Shown: positions 7,193-12,520 of the stretch, one piece after another
Layout of the letters: the number at the start of each line of letters is the position of its first letter
How positions within the stretch are numbered: position 1 is the stretch's first letter
DNA from: an uncultured bacterium
GTDB taxonomy: Bacteria > Patescibacteriota > Saccharimonadia > Saccharimonadales > Saccharimonadaceae
Direction: 5' to 3'
NCBI GenBank assembly: GCA_903889015.1
Contig: CAISVS010000084.1
Location: 1 to 12,771 of the forward strand
Length of the DNA stretch: 12,771 nt
The notes under the pieces: generated by a model
The model's input: the letters and a program-made list of their open reading frames with translations, nothing else
What the model was told of the DNA's origin: nothing
Database searches by the model: none
Translations under genes and position numbers: made by a program

Positions 7193-8446
7193 TTAATCTT
7201 GTTTGCCAGCGCACGATCCGGCTACATATCCAGTCGACCAACACAGTTGCAATGAAAATCCACCAGATGGACGATTGATGTGCAACAAATCACCAGTCAC
7301 AAACAGGTTATTTATTTTTTTGGACCGCATAGTTTTCATATCGATTTCAGTCAGCGACAAGCCACCATCAGCGACTATGGCTCGATCCAACCCCATTAAA
7401 CCCGTAATTGTAATTGGCAAAGCCTTAAATAGATTAACTATCTTTTTTCGATTATCTTTGGTTACTGAATGAACTTTTGTTTCCATATCCATATGCGCCA
7501 TAAGTAATGTCAAAATTCCCTTTGCCATACCTGACGGCGCCAAATCACTAACAATATTTTTTAGCGTTTTGTTTTTATTGATATCAAAAATACTAATAAT
7601 TTGGCGCTCTAGACTGCCAATATCTGTTTTCGGAAACATATCGATTTCAGCAGTGACAATGCCTGTAGGCAATAGTTTCGAAACTTTTGAAGCACTATTT
7701 AAAATTAACGGACCAGAAATGCCAAAATGAGTAAATAATAATCTACCATTTAATTTAAATTCTTTTCCGCCATCAACAAAAAAAGTTATCTTCATATCTT
7801 CCAGTGACACACCCGACAATTCCTTTGACCAATTTTCTTTAACCGCCAAAGGCACCAGACTGGGTGTTGGATTGGCGACCGTGTGCTCGAGTTGTTTTAG
7901 CCACTTATAACCGTCGCCGGTTGATCCAGTTTCGGGATGTGATGTACCACCAGTGGCAAAAATATAATCCGTAGCAGTCAGCACTTCATCTTTGCATGAA
8001 ACAGACTCAATACTGCCGTCTTTAATTTGCACACCCGAAACAGCACATCCAGTTCGCACCTCTACATTGCCCTGACGCATATAATCAGCTAAAAAGTCGA
8101 CAACATCAACTGCGCTTTGTGATTTTGGAAATACCCGATTATAATTCTCAACGACCAAAGGTAATCCGTGCGAATTAAAAAAATCAAATGCGTCTTTTTC
8201 GCCAAATTTTGCAAAAAGCGAATACAAAAACTGCTTTGAATTACCATATTTTTCCAACAGCATATGCTCATCCTGTATGGCATTCAATATATTACAGCGG
8301 CCATTGCCAGTTATCAACAATTTACAGCCAAGTTGCTTATTTTTCTCAACCAGCAGCACACTAAGTCCGCGCTCACCAGCCCGCCCAGCCGCTATCATCC
8401 CTGATGCGCCACCGCCAACTACTATAAGGTCATATTTTTTTGTCAT
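7193..8446 (-). CDS. NAD(P)/FAD-dependent oxidoreductase of the HI0933/YhiN/BaiN family
   Basis: A 417-residue flavoprotein. The FAD-binding Rossmann motif is VVGGGASGM (9-17), followed by LLVEKN (32-37). Family hallmarks are KLLITGNGRCN (42-52, usual KxLxTGxGRCN), RVFPKSQSA (104-112), FATGG (163-167), LLFTHFGISGP (236-246) and the C-terminal flavin segment VTGDLLHINRPSGGFSLQLCWSTGYVAG (383-410). The family's general reaction is unclear; BaiN was linked to bile-acid modification and E. coli YhiN is uncharacterised. The ATG at 8446 is preferred over the overlapping GTG at 8455 because AAGGGA lies 11 bases upstream and the FAD motif then starts at the usual place. The gene starts 8 bases after the Fic stop, so the two are probably cotranscribed. 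Confidence 0.85.
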   Translation of the reverse strand: MTKKYDLIVVGGGASGMIAAGRAGERGLSVLLVEKNKQLGCKLLITGNGRCNILNAIQDEHMLLEKYGNSKQFLYSLFAKFGEKDAFDFFNSHGLPLVVENYNRVFPKSQSAVDVVDFLADYMRQGNVEVRTGCAVSGVQIKDGSIESVSCKDEVLTATDYIFATGGTSHPETGSTGDGYKWLKQLEHTVANPTPSLVPLAVKENWSKELSGVSLEDMKITFFVDGGKEFKLNGRLLFTHFGISGPLILNSASKVSKLLPTGIVTAEIDMFPKTDIGSLERQIISIFDINKNKTLKNIVSDLAPSGMAKGILTLLMAHMDMETKVHSVTKDNRKKIVNLFKALPITITGLMGLDRAIVADGGLSLTEIDMKTMRSKKINNLFVTGDLLHINRPSGGFSLQLCWSTGYVAGSCAGKQD

Positions 8447-8454
8447 GATTATCA

Positions 8455-9006
8455 CTATCCCTTGTAATTATCTGGCTCTTCGTAATAATACGATTGTTCT
8501 ATGCCTTTCATAAATACTTCACGATCATCTATTTTGTCAGTTAATGCTGTGCGGAGTAACTCACGTAGTTCTGTTGTTTTAACGTGACTGCGTATCATAG
8601 CTTCCAGATAGTCATTTTTATTTATGGCTGCCCAGTCTATACATTTACTCAAACGCTTTTTCAAAATCAAATCAAGCCAGATGCGCGCACTACGTCCGTT
8701 GCCTTCCATAAAAGGATGAGCGATGTTCATTTCTGCATATTTTTCAATAATTTCTTCAAAGGTAATCTCTGGCATTTTTCCTATACTGTTTAAAGCGTCT
8801 TCCAAATATAAAGAATTAGCAAAACGAAAATTGTCTTTGCTGATGTTTAGATTGCGAATTTTTCCAGCAAAGTCATACAGGCCACCAAAAAGATATTCGT
8901 GAATTTGTTGTAAGCTCTTTGTGGTGCCAACTTCAAAAGACGATAATTCTGGGCTTCCAAAAAGTTTTATTGCTCGCTGTTTGCTTATTTCGTCAATGTT
9001 TTGCAT
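8455..9006 (-). CDS. Class III (NmFic-like) Fic protein adenylyltransferase
   Basis: A 183-residue single-domain Fic enzyme that transfers AMP from ATP to a hydroxyl side chain of a target protein. The active site is a complete [12 protein letters not shown] (97-108, consensus HPFx[D/E]GNGRxxR). The EVGTT...[19 protein letters not shown] region (25-51) and the flap strand ISKDNFRF (55-62) match Neisseria meningitidis NmFic closely as I remember it. NmFic AMPylates the gyrase subunit GyrB, so GyrB or ParE is a plausible target. The C-terminal inhibitory helix of class III is present as SYYYE (S172, E176), but the next residue is Glu where the family motif has Gly or Asn. The ATG at 9006 (MQNIDE) matches the NmFic N-terminus and lies 6 bases after TATAAT. 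The longer start at 9024 would include the promoter. Confidence 0.92.
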   Translation of the reverse strand: MQNIDEISKQRAIKLFGSPELSSFEVGTTKSLQQIHEYLFGGLYDFAGKIRNLNISKDNFRFANSLYLEDALNSIGKMPEITFEEIIEKYAEMNIAHPFMEGNGRSARIWLDLILKKRLSKCIDWAAINKNDYLEAMIRSHVKTTELRELLRTALTDKIDDREVFMKGIEQSYYYEEPDNYKG

Positions 9007-9012
9007 ATCTGT

Positions 9013-9018
9013 ATTATA
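9013..9018 (-). promoter_or_regulatory. Extended -10 box TGT-TATAAT of the Fic gene
   Basis: TATAAT preceded by TGT and followed by ACAGAT and then the ATG at 9006. No ribosome binding site is present. It probably drives both Fic and the flavoprotein behind it. Confidence 0.7.
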
Positions 9019-9053
9019 ACACAAAATGACAGATATTTATGGGTTTCACCACT

Positions 9054-9083
9054 GTTAGCCAGACCAAAAGGGCTGACAATTTT
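9054..9083 (-). repeat. Dispersed hairpin repeat, copy A (downstream of DUF1801 copy 2)
   Basis: The 20 bases GCCAGACCAAAAGGGCTGAC (9058-9077) plus the following AATTTT are identical at 25 of 26 positions to the tRNA-Asn terminator at 12668-12693. Here the plus strand folds as GTTAGCC/GGCTGAC with a 10-base loop; the minus strand can also pair, with one mismatch. It lies between the stop of DUF1801 copy 2 and the Fic promoter, as a terminator would, but no T-run follows on the minus strand. Confidence 0.55.
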
Positions 9084-9113
9084 AATAACCCAGAACACCG
9101 CTCATTTGCTAAC

Positions 9114-9503
9114 CTACTTAACCGAATTTTTCATAACTTTCAAACTCGATTTCACTAAGTCTTTGACCAGCCCAACAGGCAAATCTTTATCGACCGAAAA
9201 ACTAACGATACTTCTCGTTGTGACATACCCCTTAAGCTGTTTTTTATAATTATCAATAACTGGCGGCCGCAAATGTAAACGCACGTAAGGTTTTTTGAAA
9301 CTAAACCATACAAACATTCCGTTATAATCATAATTACCGTAGGAATATCCTGGAATTTGAAAATAGCTAACTGTTTCGATAGATTCAGGAGCTATCGCGA
9401 GTATGACAGATCTTATCTTTCTCAGGTTATCTTGGACATAATCTGGTTGGGCGGAAATGTATTCATCTACGCCACCAGGTTGAATAGATTTATCTTTTGG
9501 CAT
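9114..9503 (-). CDS. DUF1801 (YdhG-like) protein, copy 2
   Basis: A 129-residue DUF1801 protein with VDEYISAQPDYVQDNLRKIRSVI (12-34), IAPESIETVSYFQIPGYSY (37-55) and a strand pair GMFVWFSFKKPYVRLHLRPP (62-81). It lacks the GKG...FPL turn and the FxNHIGFY strand seen in copy 1 and so belongs to a different subgroup. The molecular role is unknown; iron binding, as in Fra, cannot be claimed. The ATG at 9503 has AGGATG about 9-14 bases upstream and a -10-like TAAAAT 19 bases upstream, so unlike most neighbours it has a leader and a ribosome binding site. It is the first gene of the leftward series that continues with Fic. Confidence 0.8.
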   Translation of the reverse strand: MPKDKSIQPGGVDEYISAQPDYVQDNLRKIRSVILAIAPESIETVSYFQIPGYSYGNYDYNGMFVWFSFKKPYVRLHLRPPVIDNYKKQLKGYVTTRSIVSFSVDKDLPVGLVKDLVKSSLKVMKNSVK

Positions 9504-9522
9504 TATTAATCATCCTGAGTCT

Positions 9523-9528
9523 ATTTTA
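9523..9528 (-). promoter_or_regulatory. -10-like box TAAAAT of DUF1801 copy 2
   Basis: TAAAAT on the minus strand lies 19 bases before the ATG at 9503. This leaves a short leader that holds AGGATG as the ribosome binding site. No clear -35 is seen. Confidence 0.4.
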
Positions 9529-9578
9529 GCAATAAAAAATCTGGTAGCGTGAATGCTTAGTGGATAACCTGTGTAATA

Positions 9579-9584
9579 TATAAT
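9579..9584 (+). promoter_or_regulatory. -10 box TATAAT upstream of the membrane-protein gene
   Basis: TATAAT lies about 30-40 bases before the candidate starts at 9614 and 9626, in the divergent spacer with DUF1801 copy 2. It would give a leader of roughly 23-35 bases. No strong ribosome binding site is seen in that leader. Confidence 0.35.
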
Positions 9585-9613
9585 CTTGGCTCCGCATATG
9601 GGTCATAAGCTAA

Positions 9614-10054
9614 ATGCGTTATAATATGAAAAAATGGAGATACTGGTTCGTCTCAATTATAGCTTTGTTAATAAGTGGTATAGGCGCCTACGACTACATC
9701 ATGACGCTTGGTAACAATACTGCGTATTTTGAGTCATTGGGTTACGGTGCTAACCAAATAGCATATTTTACCAACTACCCCGTGCCACTAATAATTCTTT
9801 GGACGTTATCAGTATGGGGTATGGTAATTGGAGCACTACTATTGCCATTCCGACTGAGGTGGTCAGCTTACGCATTATTTGCATCAGTTGCAGGACAGGT
9901 ATTTCTTGACCTCATAACCTTCACTTTCAAGCATCGATGGGACGTTCTCGGAGCAAAACTCGGCACGCAAGACCTAATCATCCTAATACTAACCATAATC
10001 GCTGCTGTGGTAGTATGGCGCTATAGTGTTAAATACGATAAATCACATATCTAA
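9614..10054 (+). CDS. Small four-helix membrane protein
   Basis: A polytopic inner-membrane protein of 146 residues from the ATG at 9614, or 142 from the ATG at 9626. Four hydrophobic segments are visible at about 11-31, 57-79, 83-105 and 119-139, with positively charged KKWRYW before the first and RYSVKYDK at the end. AYDYIMT and AYFESLG in and after helix 1, and NYPVP...LWTLSVWGMVIGALLL in helix 2, resemble a family of four-helix proteins often labelled 'sugar transporter' in databases. I would not trust that label. The start is uncertain: MKKWRYW at 9626 looks natural, but a TATAAT directly abuts it. No operon partner; the AlbA_2 regulator follows after 170 bases on the same strand. Confidence 0.7.
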   Translation: MRYNMKKWRYWFVSIIALLISGIGAYDYIMTLGNNTAYFESLGYGANQIAYFTNYPVPLIILWTLSVWGMVIGALLLPFRLRWSAYALFASVAGQVFLDLITFTFKHRWDVLGAKLGTQDLIILILTIIAAVVVWRYSVKYDKSHI

Positions 10055-10119
10055 TATTCACCACTATGAAACCAAGATGCCCCTTTTTCAATGCTCAGCT
10101 TGGCTCACAATGATAGATT

Positions 10120-10148
10120 AAGTTATAACCGCAATACGACAATAACTT
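10120..10148. promoter_or_regulatory. Inverted repeat 1 upstream of the AlbA_2 regulator (7-15-7)
   Basis: AAGTTAT (10120-10126) and ATAACTT (10142-10148) are perfect inverted 7-mers separated by 15 bases. The arms repeat at a 22-base distance, about two helical turns, as expected for a dimeric DNA-binding protein. The geometry is identical to the second dyad at 10167-10195. Operator function is inferred. Confidence 0.35.
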
Positions 10149-10166
10149 GTCAGTATTTGATACATG

Positions 10167-10195
10167 TTAATGCATAATTTTCATGCTCGCATTAA
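10167..10195. promoter_or_regulatory. Inverted repeat 2 upstream of the AlbA_2 regulator (7-15-7)
   Basis: TTAATGC (10167-10173) and GCATTAA (10189-10195) are perfect inverted 7-mers with the same 15-base spacer as the first dyad, 47 bp centre to centre. The right arm sits where a -35 element for the -10 box at 10210 would be, so occupancy could block transcription. Possibly an autoregulatory site. Confidence 0.4.
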
Positions 10196-10209
10196 GTGCA
10201 GAAAGATTA

Positions 10210-10215
10210 TAAAAT
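10210..10215 (+). promoter_or_regulatory. -10 box TAAAAT (within TATAAAAT) of the AlbA_2 regulator gene
   Basis: TAAAAT lies 9 bases before the ATG at 10225, inside TATAAAAT (10208-10215). No Shine-Dalgarno sequence is present, so the leader is at most a few bases. The rest of the 170-base spacer holds the two dyads and no gene. Confidence 0.5.
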
Positions 10216-10224
10216 ACAGATAAC

Positions 10225-11814
10225 ATGTCATTACCAATTAATATAGCTAAATTGCTTACAGGAAAAGTCGTCGAATGGGAGCGTCTTGAATTTAAGAGGT
10301 CATGGGACAAGCTTCAAGCTGGTCAAGCGATTGCGGCATTTGCAAACGACATTAATAACTGGGGCGGTGGTTACCTGATTATTGGAATTGAAGAAAAAGA
10401 CGGCCAACCAGTTCTACCCCCTTATGGCATAGACCCTCGAAAAATTGATACTATCCAGAAAGAGTTACTGTCAGTCTGTCACACTATCAATCCTCCCTAC
10501 TTTCCTATTGCTGAGCCGATAGAGTTCCAAGGTAAAATGATACTCGTAATTTGGGTTCCAACAAGTGAAACAAGACCACATAAGGCACCTAATAATATAT
10601 CAAAACCGTACGATTATAAATTCTTTATTCGAAGATTTTCAAATACAGTCATCGCAAATCAAAAAGAAGAGCTAGATTTGATTGAGACATCATCAAAAAC
10701 CCCATTCGATGATCAGGTCAATCAACACAGTTCAATTAATGATTTAGATATAAACCTTATTAGACCCCACCTTATTGCGACAGGTAGCTCCCTACAGCAT
10801 GAGTTGTCAAGCCTTGGCTTTACCGAACTCTGCAGAAAGTTGAATATAGTATCAGGTCCCGATGAGAATGTACTTCCAAAAAACATTGGCCTACTGCTCT
10901 TTAATTCAAATCCAACACAATTCTTTAGAGGTGCTCGGATTGATGTTGTACAATTCAAAGACTTGGGTGGAAAAAACTTTACGGAAAAGATATTTACTGG
11001 TCCGATTCAGCAACAACTCCAAGATGCACTTATATACTTTAAGAACACGATAATTGTCGAGAACATTATTAAGCAAAAAGATCAAGCACAGGCAGTGCGC
11101 GTCTTCAACTACCCATATGACGCCATTGAGGAGGCATTGGTAAATACCGTCTATCATCGAAGTTATTCAGACGATAGCCCCATTGAGGTTCGCATTCACA
11201 ATGACCGAATAGAAATGATTAGCTATCCCGGACCTTTGCCACCTTTAAATAAAAAGAAGCTGCGCGAAGGAAAGGTTGCAGCACGTAAATATAGAAATAA
11301 CAGAATGGGCGATTTCCTTAAAGAATTACGCCTTACAGAAGGTAGAGGTACAGGCATTCCTACTATTATATCTGCTATGTCAGAAAACGGCTCACCCTCT
11401 CCTGTGTTTGACACTGATCATGAACTTAGCTATTTTCACACAACCCTAAATATACACCCTAGCTTCTTAATCAACCATGCTGGGGTACAAGTTGGAGTAC
11501 AAGTTGGAGTACAAGTTAATTTAGAGCACGATAATGAAATAGAAAGACTAATTCTTGAGATATGTAAACGCCCCAAAAAGCGTCAAGAAATACTACATAA
11601 ACTTGACCTATTTAATAACTATAAAAACTACGAAACATATATTAAACCGCTTGTGGATAAAGGGTGGATAACCTTAACAATACCCGACAAACCCACCAGC
11701 AGGAATCAGCAATATAAAACTACCCCAGATGGACTCAATTTCCTGAACGGGGATGAACCCACAGAGTTAGTCCAAGCCGTTAAAGAAAGACCATCCCAAC
11801 AAAGGCTCTTCTGA
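10225..11814 (+). CDS. AlbA_2 (Schlafen-like) DNA-binding / HATPase_c_4 / winged-helix regulator
   Basis: A 529-residue protein of the 'ATP-binding, RecG C-terminal-like' class of putative transcriptional regulators. The N-terminal AlbA_2 domain (about 10-155) shows WERLEFKRS (18-26), AFAND (38-42), GGGYLIIGIEE (47-57) and FFIRRFSNT (133-141). The GHKL ATPase domain (about 290-410) has the N-box EALVNTVYHRSY (303-314), the G-box-like SYPGPLPP (333-340) and RNNRMGDFLKELRLTEGRGTGI (357-378). A GVQV tandem repeat (420-431) links to a C-terminal winged helix (about 437-505) with ILEICKRPKKRQEI and a wing ending YKTTPDGLNFLNG. The role is probably DNA binding; targets are unknown. Similar proteins occur beside defence and stress genes. 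The gene is preceded by two dyads and ends at TGA, which is therefore a stop codon here. Confidence 0.88.
   Translation: MSLPINIAKLLTGKVVEWERLEFKRSWDKLQAGQAIAAFANDINNWGGGYLIIGIEEKDGQPVLPPYGIDPRKIDTIQKELLSVCHTINPPYFPIAEPIEFQGKMILVIWVPTSETRPHKAPNNISKPYDYKFFIRRFSNTVIANQKEELDLIETSSKTPFDDQVNQHSSINDLDINLIRPHLIATGSSLQHELSSLGFTELCRKLNIVSGPDENVLPKNIGLLLFNSNPTQFFRGARIDVVQFKDLGGKNFTEKIFTGPIQQQLQDALIYFKNTIIVENIIKQKDQAQAVRVFNYPYDAIEEALVNTVYHRSYSDDSPIEVRIHNDRIEMISYPGPLPPLNKKKLREGKVAARKYRNNRMGDFLKELRLTEGRGTGIPTIISAMSENGSPSPVFDTDHELSYFHTTLNIHPSFLINHAGVQVGVQVGVQVNLEHDNEIERLILEICKRPKKRQEILHKLDLFNNYKNYETYIKPLVDKGWITLTIPDKPTSRNQQYKTTPDGLNFLNGDEPTELVQAVKERPSQQRLF
11485..11520 (+). repeat. In-frame 12-bp tandem repeat (GVQV units)
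   Basis: Two exact copies of GTACAAGTTGGA (11485-11508) are followed by a partial third copy, GTACAAGTT (11509-11517). The 12-bp unit encodes VQVG, giving GVQVGVQVGVQV between the ATPase and the winged helix. Unit gain or loss keeps the frame, so linker length could vary between strains. Similar VQVG and VTEQ repeats are common at this place in the family. Confidence 0.85.
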
Positions 11815-11848
11815 CCAAATATATTAAATAAAATGTACTATATAACTG

Positions 11849-11879
11849 TCCTCTATGGGTGTTATTTTGTGATAGTTTT
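11849..11879 (+). repeat. 31-base dispersed repeat, copy 1
   Basis: TCCTCTA, four variable bases, TGTTATTTTGTGA, one variable base, AGTTTT. It matches copy 2 at 12485-12515 at 27 of 31 positions in the same orientation. The two copies bracket the operon of two small membrane proteins. This copy forms the left side of a larger hairpin (11853-11896). Confidence 0.6.
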
Positions 11880-11896
11880 GAAAAAAATACCCATAG
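11853..11896. repeat. 44-base hairpin downstream of the AlbA_2 gene
   Basis: CTATGGGT (11853-11860) and ACCCATAG (11889-11896) are exact inverted 8-mers. Pairing can extend inward to about 16 pairs with a few mismatches (TTATTTT against AAAAAAAT). It lies 38 bases after the TGA of the plus-strand regulator, between convergent genes, so it may act as the regulator's terminator, although no T-run follows the stem. Its left side is copy 1 of the dispersed repeat. Confidence 0.55.
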
Positions 11897-11910
11897 ATTA
11901 CTCCTCTAAG

Positions 11911-11940
11911 TTAAAAACGACAATTATTCCAGATTATCGT
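11911..11940 (-). terminator. Intrinsic terminator of the small membrane-protein operon
   Basis: On the minus strand ACGATAAT pairs with ATTGTCGT (8 pairs including one G-U) around an 8-base loop and is followed at once by TTTT. It begins 4 bases past the stop codon of the 76-residue protein, the expected place for the end of the transcript. Confidence 0.6.
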
Positions 11941-11943
11941 AGC

Positions 11944-12174
11944 TTATTTTTGTCTCTTTGATAACCATATAGAGAATATGATAGTTACGATAACGCTCAA
12001 CCCGAACGCAACAAGGCTCCCGGCGCTAAGTTTTGGTTCACTGCTTGCATTATTTATTGCCGAGGGGTCTAAAATAGCAATGCCTATACCGAATGTTGCA
12101 ATAAGCACTAATACTGAATATATAATGTTTTTTGCAGCCCTTACAGCTTTTGTGGCTTTATTATCGTTGGACAT
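11944..12174 (-). CDS. Small two-helix membrane protein B
   Basis: A 76-residue protein I do not recognise. It has a polar, basic N-terminus (KATKAVRAAKN), helix 1 at about 17-35, a polar loop with ILDPSAINNASSEPKLS, helix 2 at about 50-70 and a basic tail SKRQK, which suggests both ends in the cytoplasm with a short external loop. The ATG follows the TAA of the upstream gene with no gap (TAAATG), so translation is probably coupled; GGA in the upstream 3' end could serve as a weak ribosome binding site. It shares its layout and a similar second helix and basic tail with the upstream protein, so the pair may be diverged duplicates. An opposite-strand frame over the same bases is judged a shadow. 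Confidence 0.65.
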   Translation of the reverse strand: MSNDNKATKAVRAAKNIIYSVLVLIATFGIGIAILDPSAINNASSEPKLSAGSLVAFGLSVIVTIIFSIWLSKRQK

Positions 12175-12411
12175 TTACTTTCTACTATCCTTGTTAAGAA
12201 ACTTATAAAACCGTACAGAAAAAACTATTGTTAATGCGAATGCGATAACAATCAAAATACCACTATTATAGTTTCCGTAGTCCCGACCATCAGCACCCTT
12301 TACCGTCCCGAAGACAACACTGCCAACCCAAGATAACAAGATTGCAGTTATGAAGAAAAACACAAAAGACACAACAGTGTCTACAACTATTTTTAATATC
12401 TTATTTTTCAC
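12175..12411 (-). CDS. Small two-helix membrane protein A
   Basis: A 78-residue protein I do not recognise. It has an N-terminal MKNKILK, helix 1 at about 9-34 (VVSFVFFFITAILLSWVGSVV), a short polar loop with GADGRDYGNYNSG, helix 2 at about 49-67 and a basic tail FLNKDSRK. The start is GTG at 12411, chosen because a strong AGGAG lies 5 bases upstream; the ATG two bases before it runs into TGA at once. It is the first gene of a two-gene unit with protein B, which starts directly at its stop codon. The cellular role is unknown; possibilities such as a subunit pair, a transport accessory or a toxin-like small membrane protein cannot be separated from sequence. Confidence 0.68.
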   Translation of the reverse strand: MKNKILKIVVDTVVSFVFFFITAILLSWVGSVVFGTVKGADGRDYGNYNSGILIVIAFALTIVFSVRFYKFLNKDSRK

Positions 12412-12416
12412 ATCTT

Positions 12417-12421
12417 CTCCT
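12417..12421 (-). promoter_or_regulatory. Strong Shine-Dalgarno AGGAG before the GTG start
   Basis: AGGAG on the minus strand is 5 bases upstream of GTG at 12411. It decides the start of membrane protein A and contrasts with the many genes here that lack any ribosome binding site. Confidence 0.6.
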
Positions 12422-12438
12422 TACTATTATTACCTCTT

Positions 12439-12444
12439 AATGTA
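12439..12444 (-). promoter_or_regulatory. Possible extended -10 TGC-TACATT of the small membrane-protein operon
   Basis: TACATT with an upstream TGC lies about 27 bases before the GTG at 12411, leaving room for the AGGAG in a leader of roughly 20 bases. The match is modest and no -35 is clear. Confidence 0.3.
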
Positions 12445-12456
12445 GCACTACACGTA

Positions 12457-12483
12457 CAAATAATAAAGCACCCAAAGTGGGCG
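12457..12483 (-). terminator. Hairpin CGCCCA/TGGGTG with T-rich tail
   Basis: On the minus strand CGCCCA pairs with TGGGTG (one G-U pair) around CTT, followed by CTTTATTATTTG. It would stop minus-strand transcription entering from the tRNA side just before the small membrane-protein operon. The T-tract is interrupted, so the call is moderate. Confidence 0.45.
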
Positions 12484-12484
12484 T

Positions 12485-12515
12485 TCCTCTAGAAGTGTTA
12501 TTTTGTGACAGTTTT
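12485..12515 (+). repeat. 31-base dispersed repeat, copy 2
   Basis: Same orientation as copy 1 at 11849-11879, 27 of 31 bases identical, including an unbroken TGTTATTTTGTGA. It directly precedes the GC-rich block. The pair encloses both small membrane-protein genes. Confidence 0.6.
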
Positions 12516-12520
12516 TAATA

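Noticed and set aside
9007..9024. Longer Fic start (MCYNTD...)
   Set aside because: These codons are made of the TATAAT promoter box, and the homologous NmFic starts at the equivalent of MQNIDE.
9020..9031. TGTCATTTTGTG upstream of Fic as a third copy of the TGTTATTTTGTGA repeat
   Set aside because: Only 11 of 12 bases of an AT-rich core match, and the flanks (TCCTCTA, AGTTTT) do not, so chance is a sufficient explanation.
9620..9625. TATAAT directly before ATG at 9626 as a leaderless promoter
   Set aside because: Transcription would begin about 7 bases after the box, inside the coding sequence, unlike the 6-9 base gaps elsewhere. The box is more likely coding (codons 3-4 of the longer start) or coincidental.
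11485..11520. CRISPR-like or intergenic repeat
   Set aside because: The units are contiguous 12-mers without spacers, lie within a coding frame and keep it. No CRISPR array is present anywhere in the window.
11978..12208. Plus-strand frame of 76 codons opposite the small membrane genes
   Set aside because: It is hydrophobic only because it is antisense to membrane-helix codons. The minus-strand frames have a ribosome binding site, coupled start and terminator.
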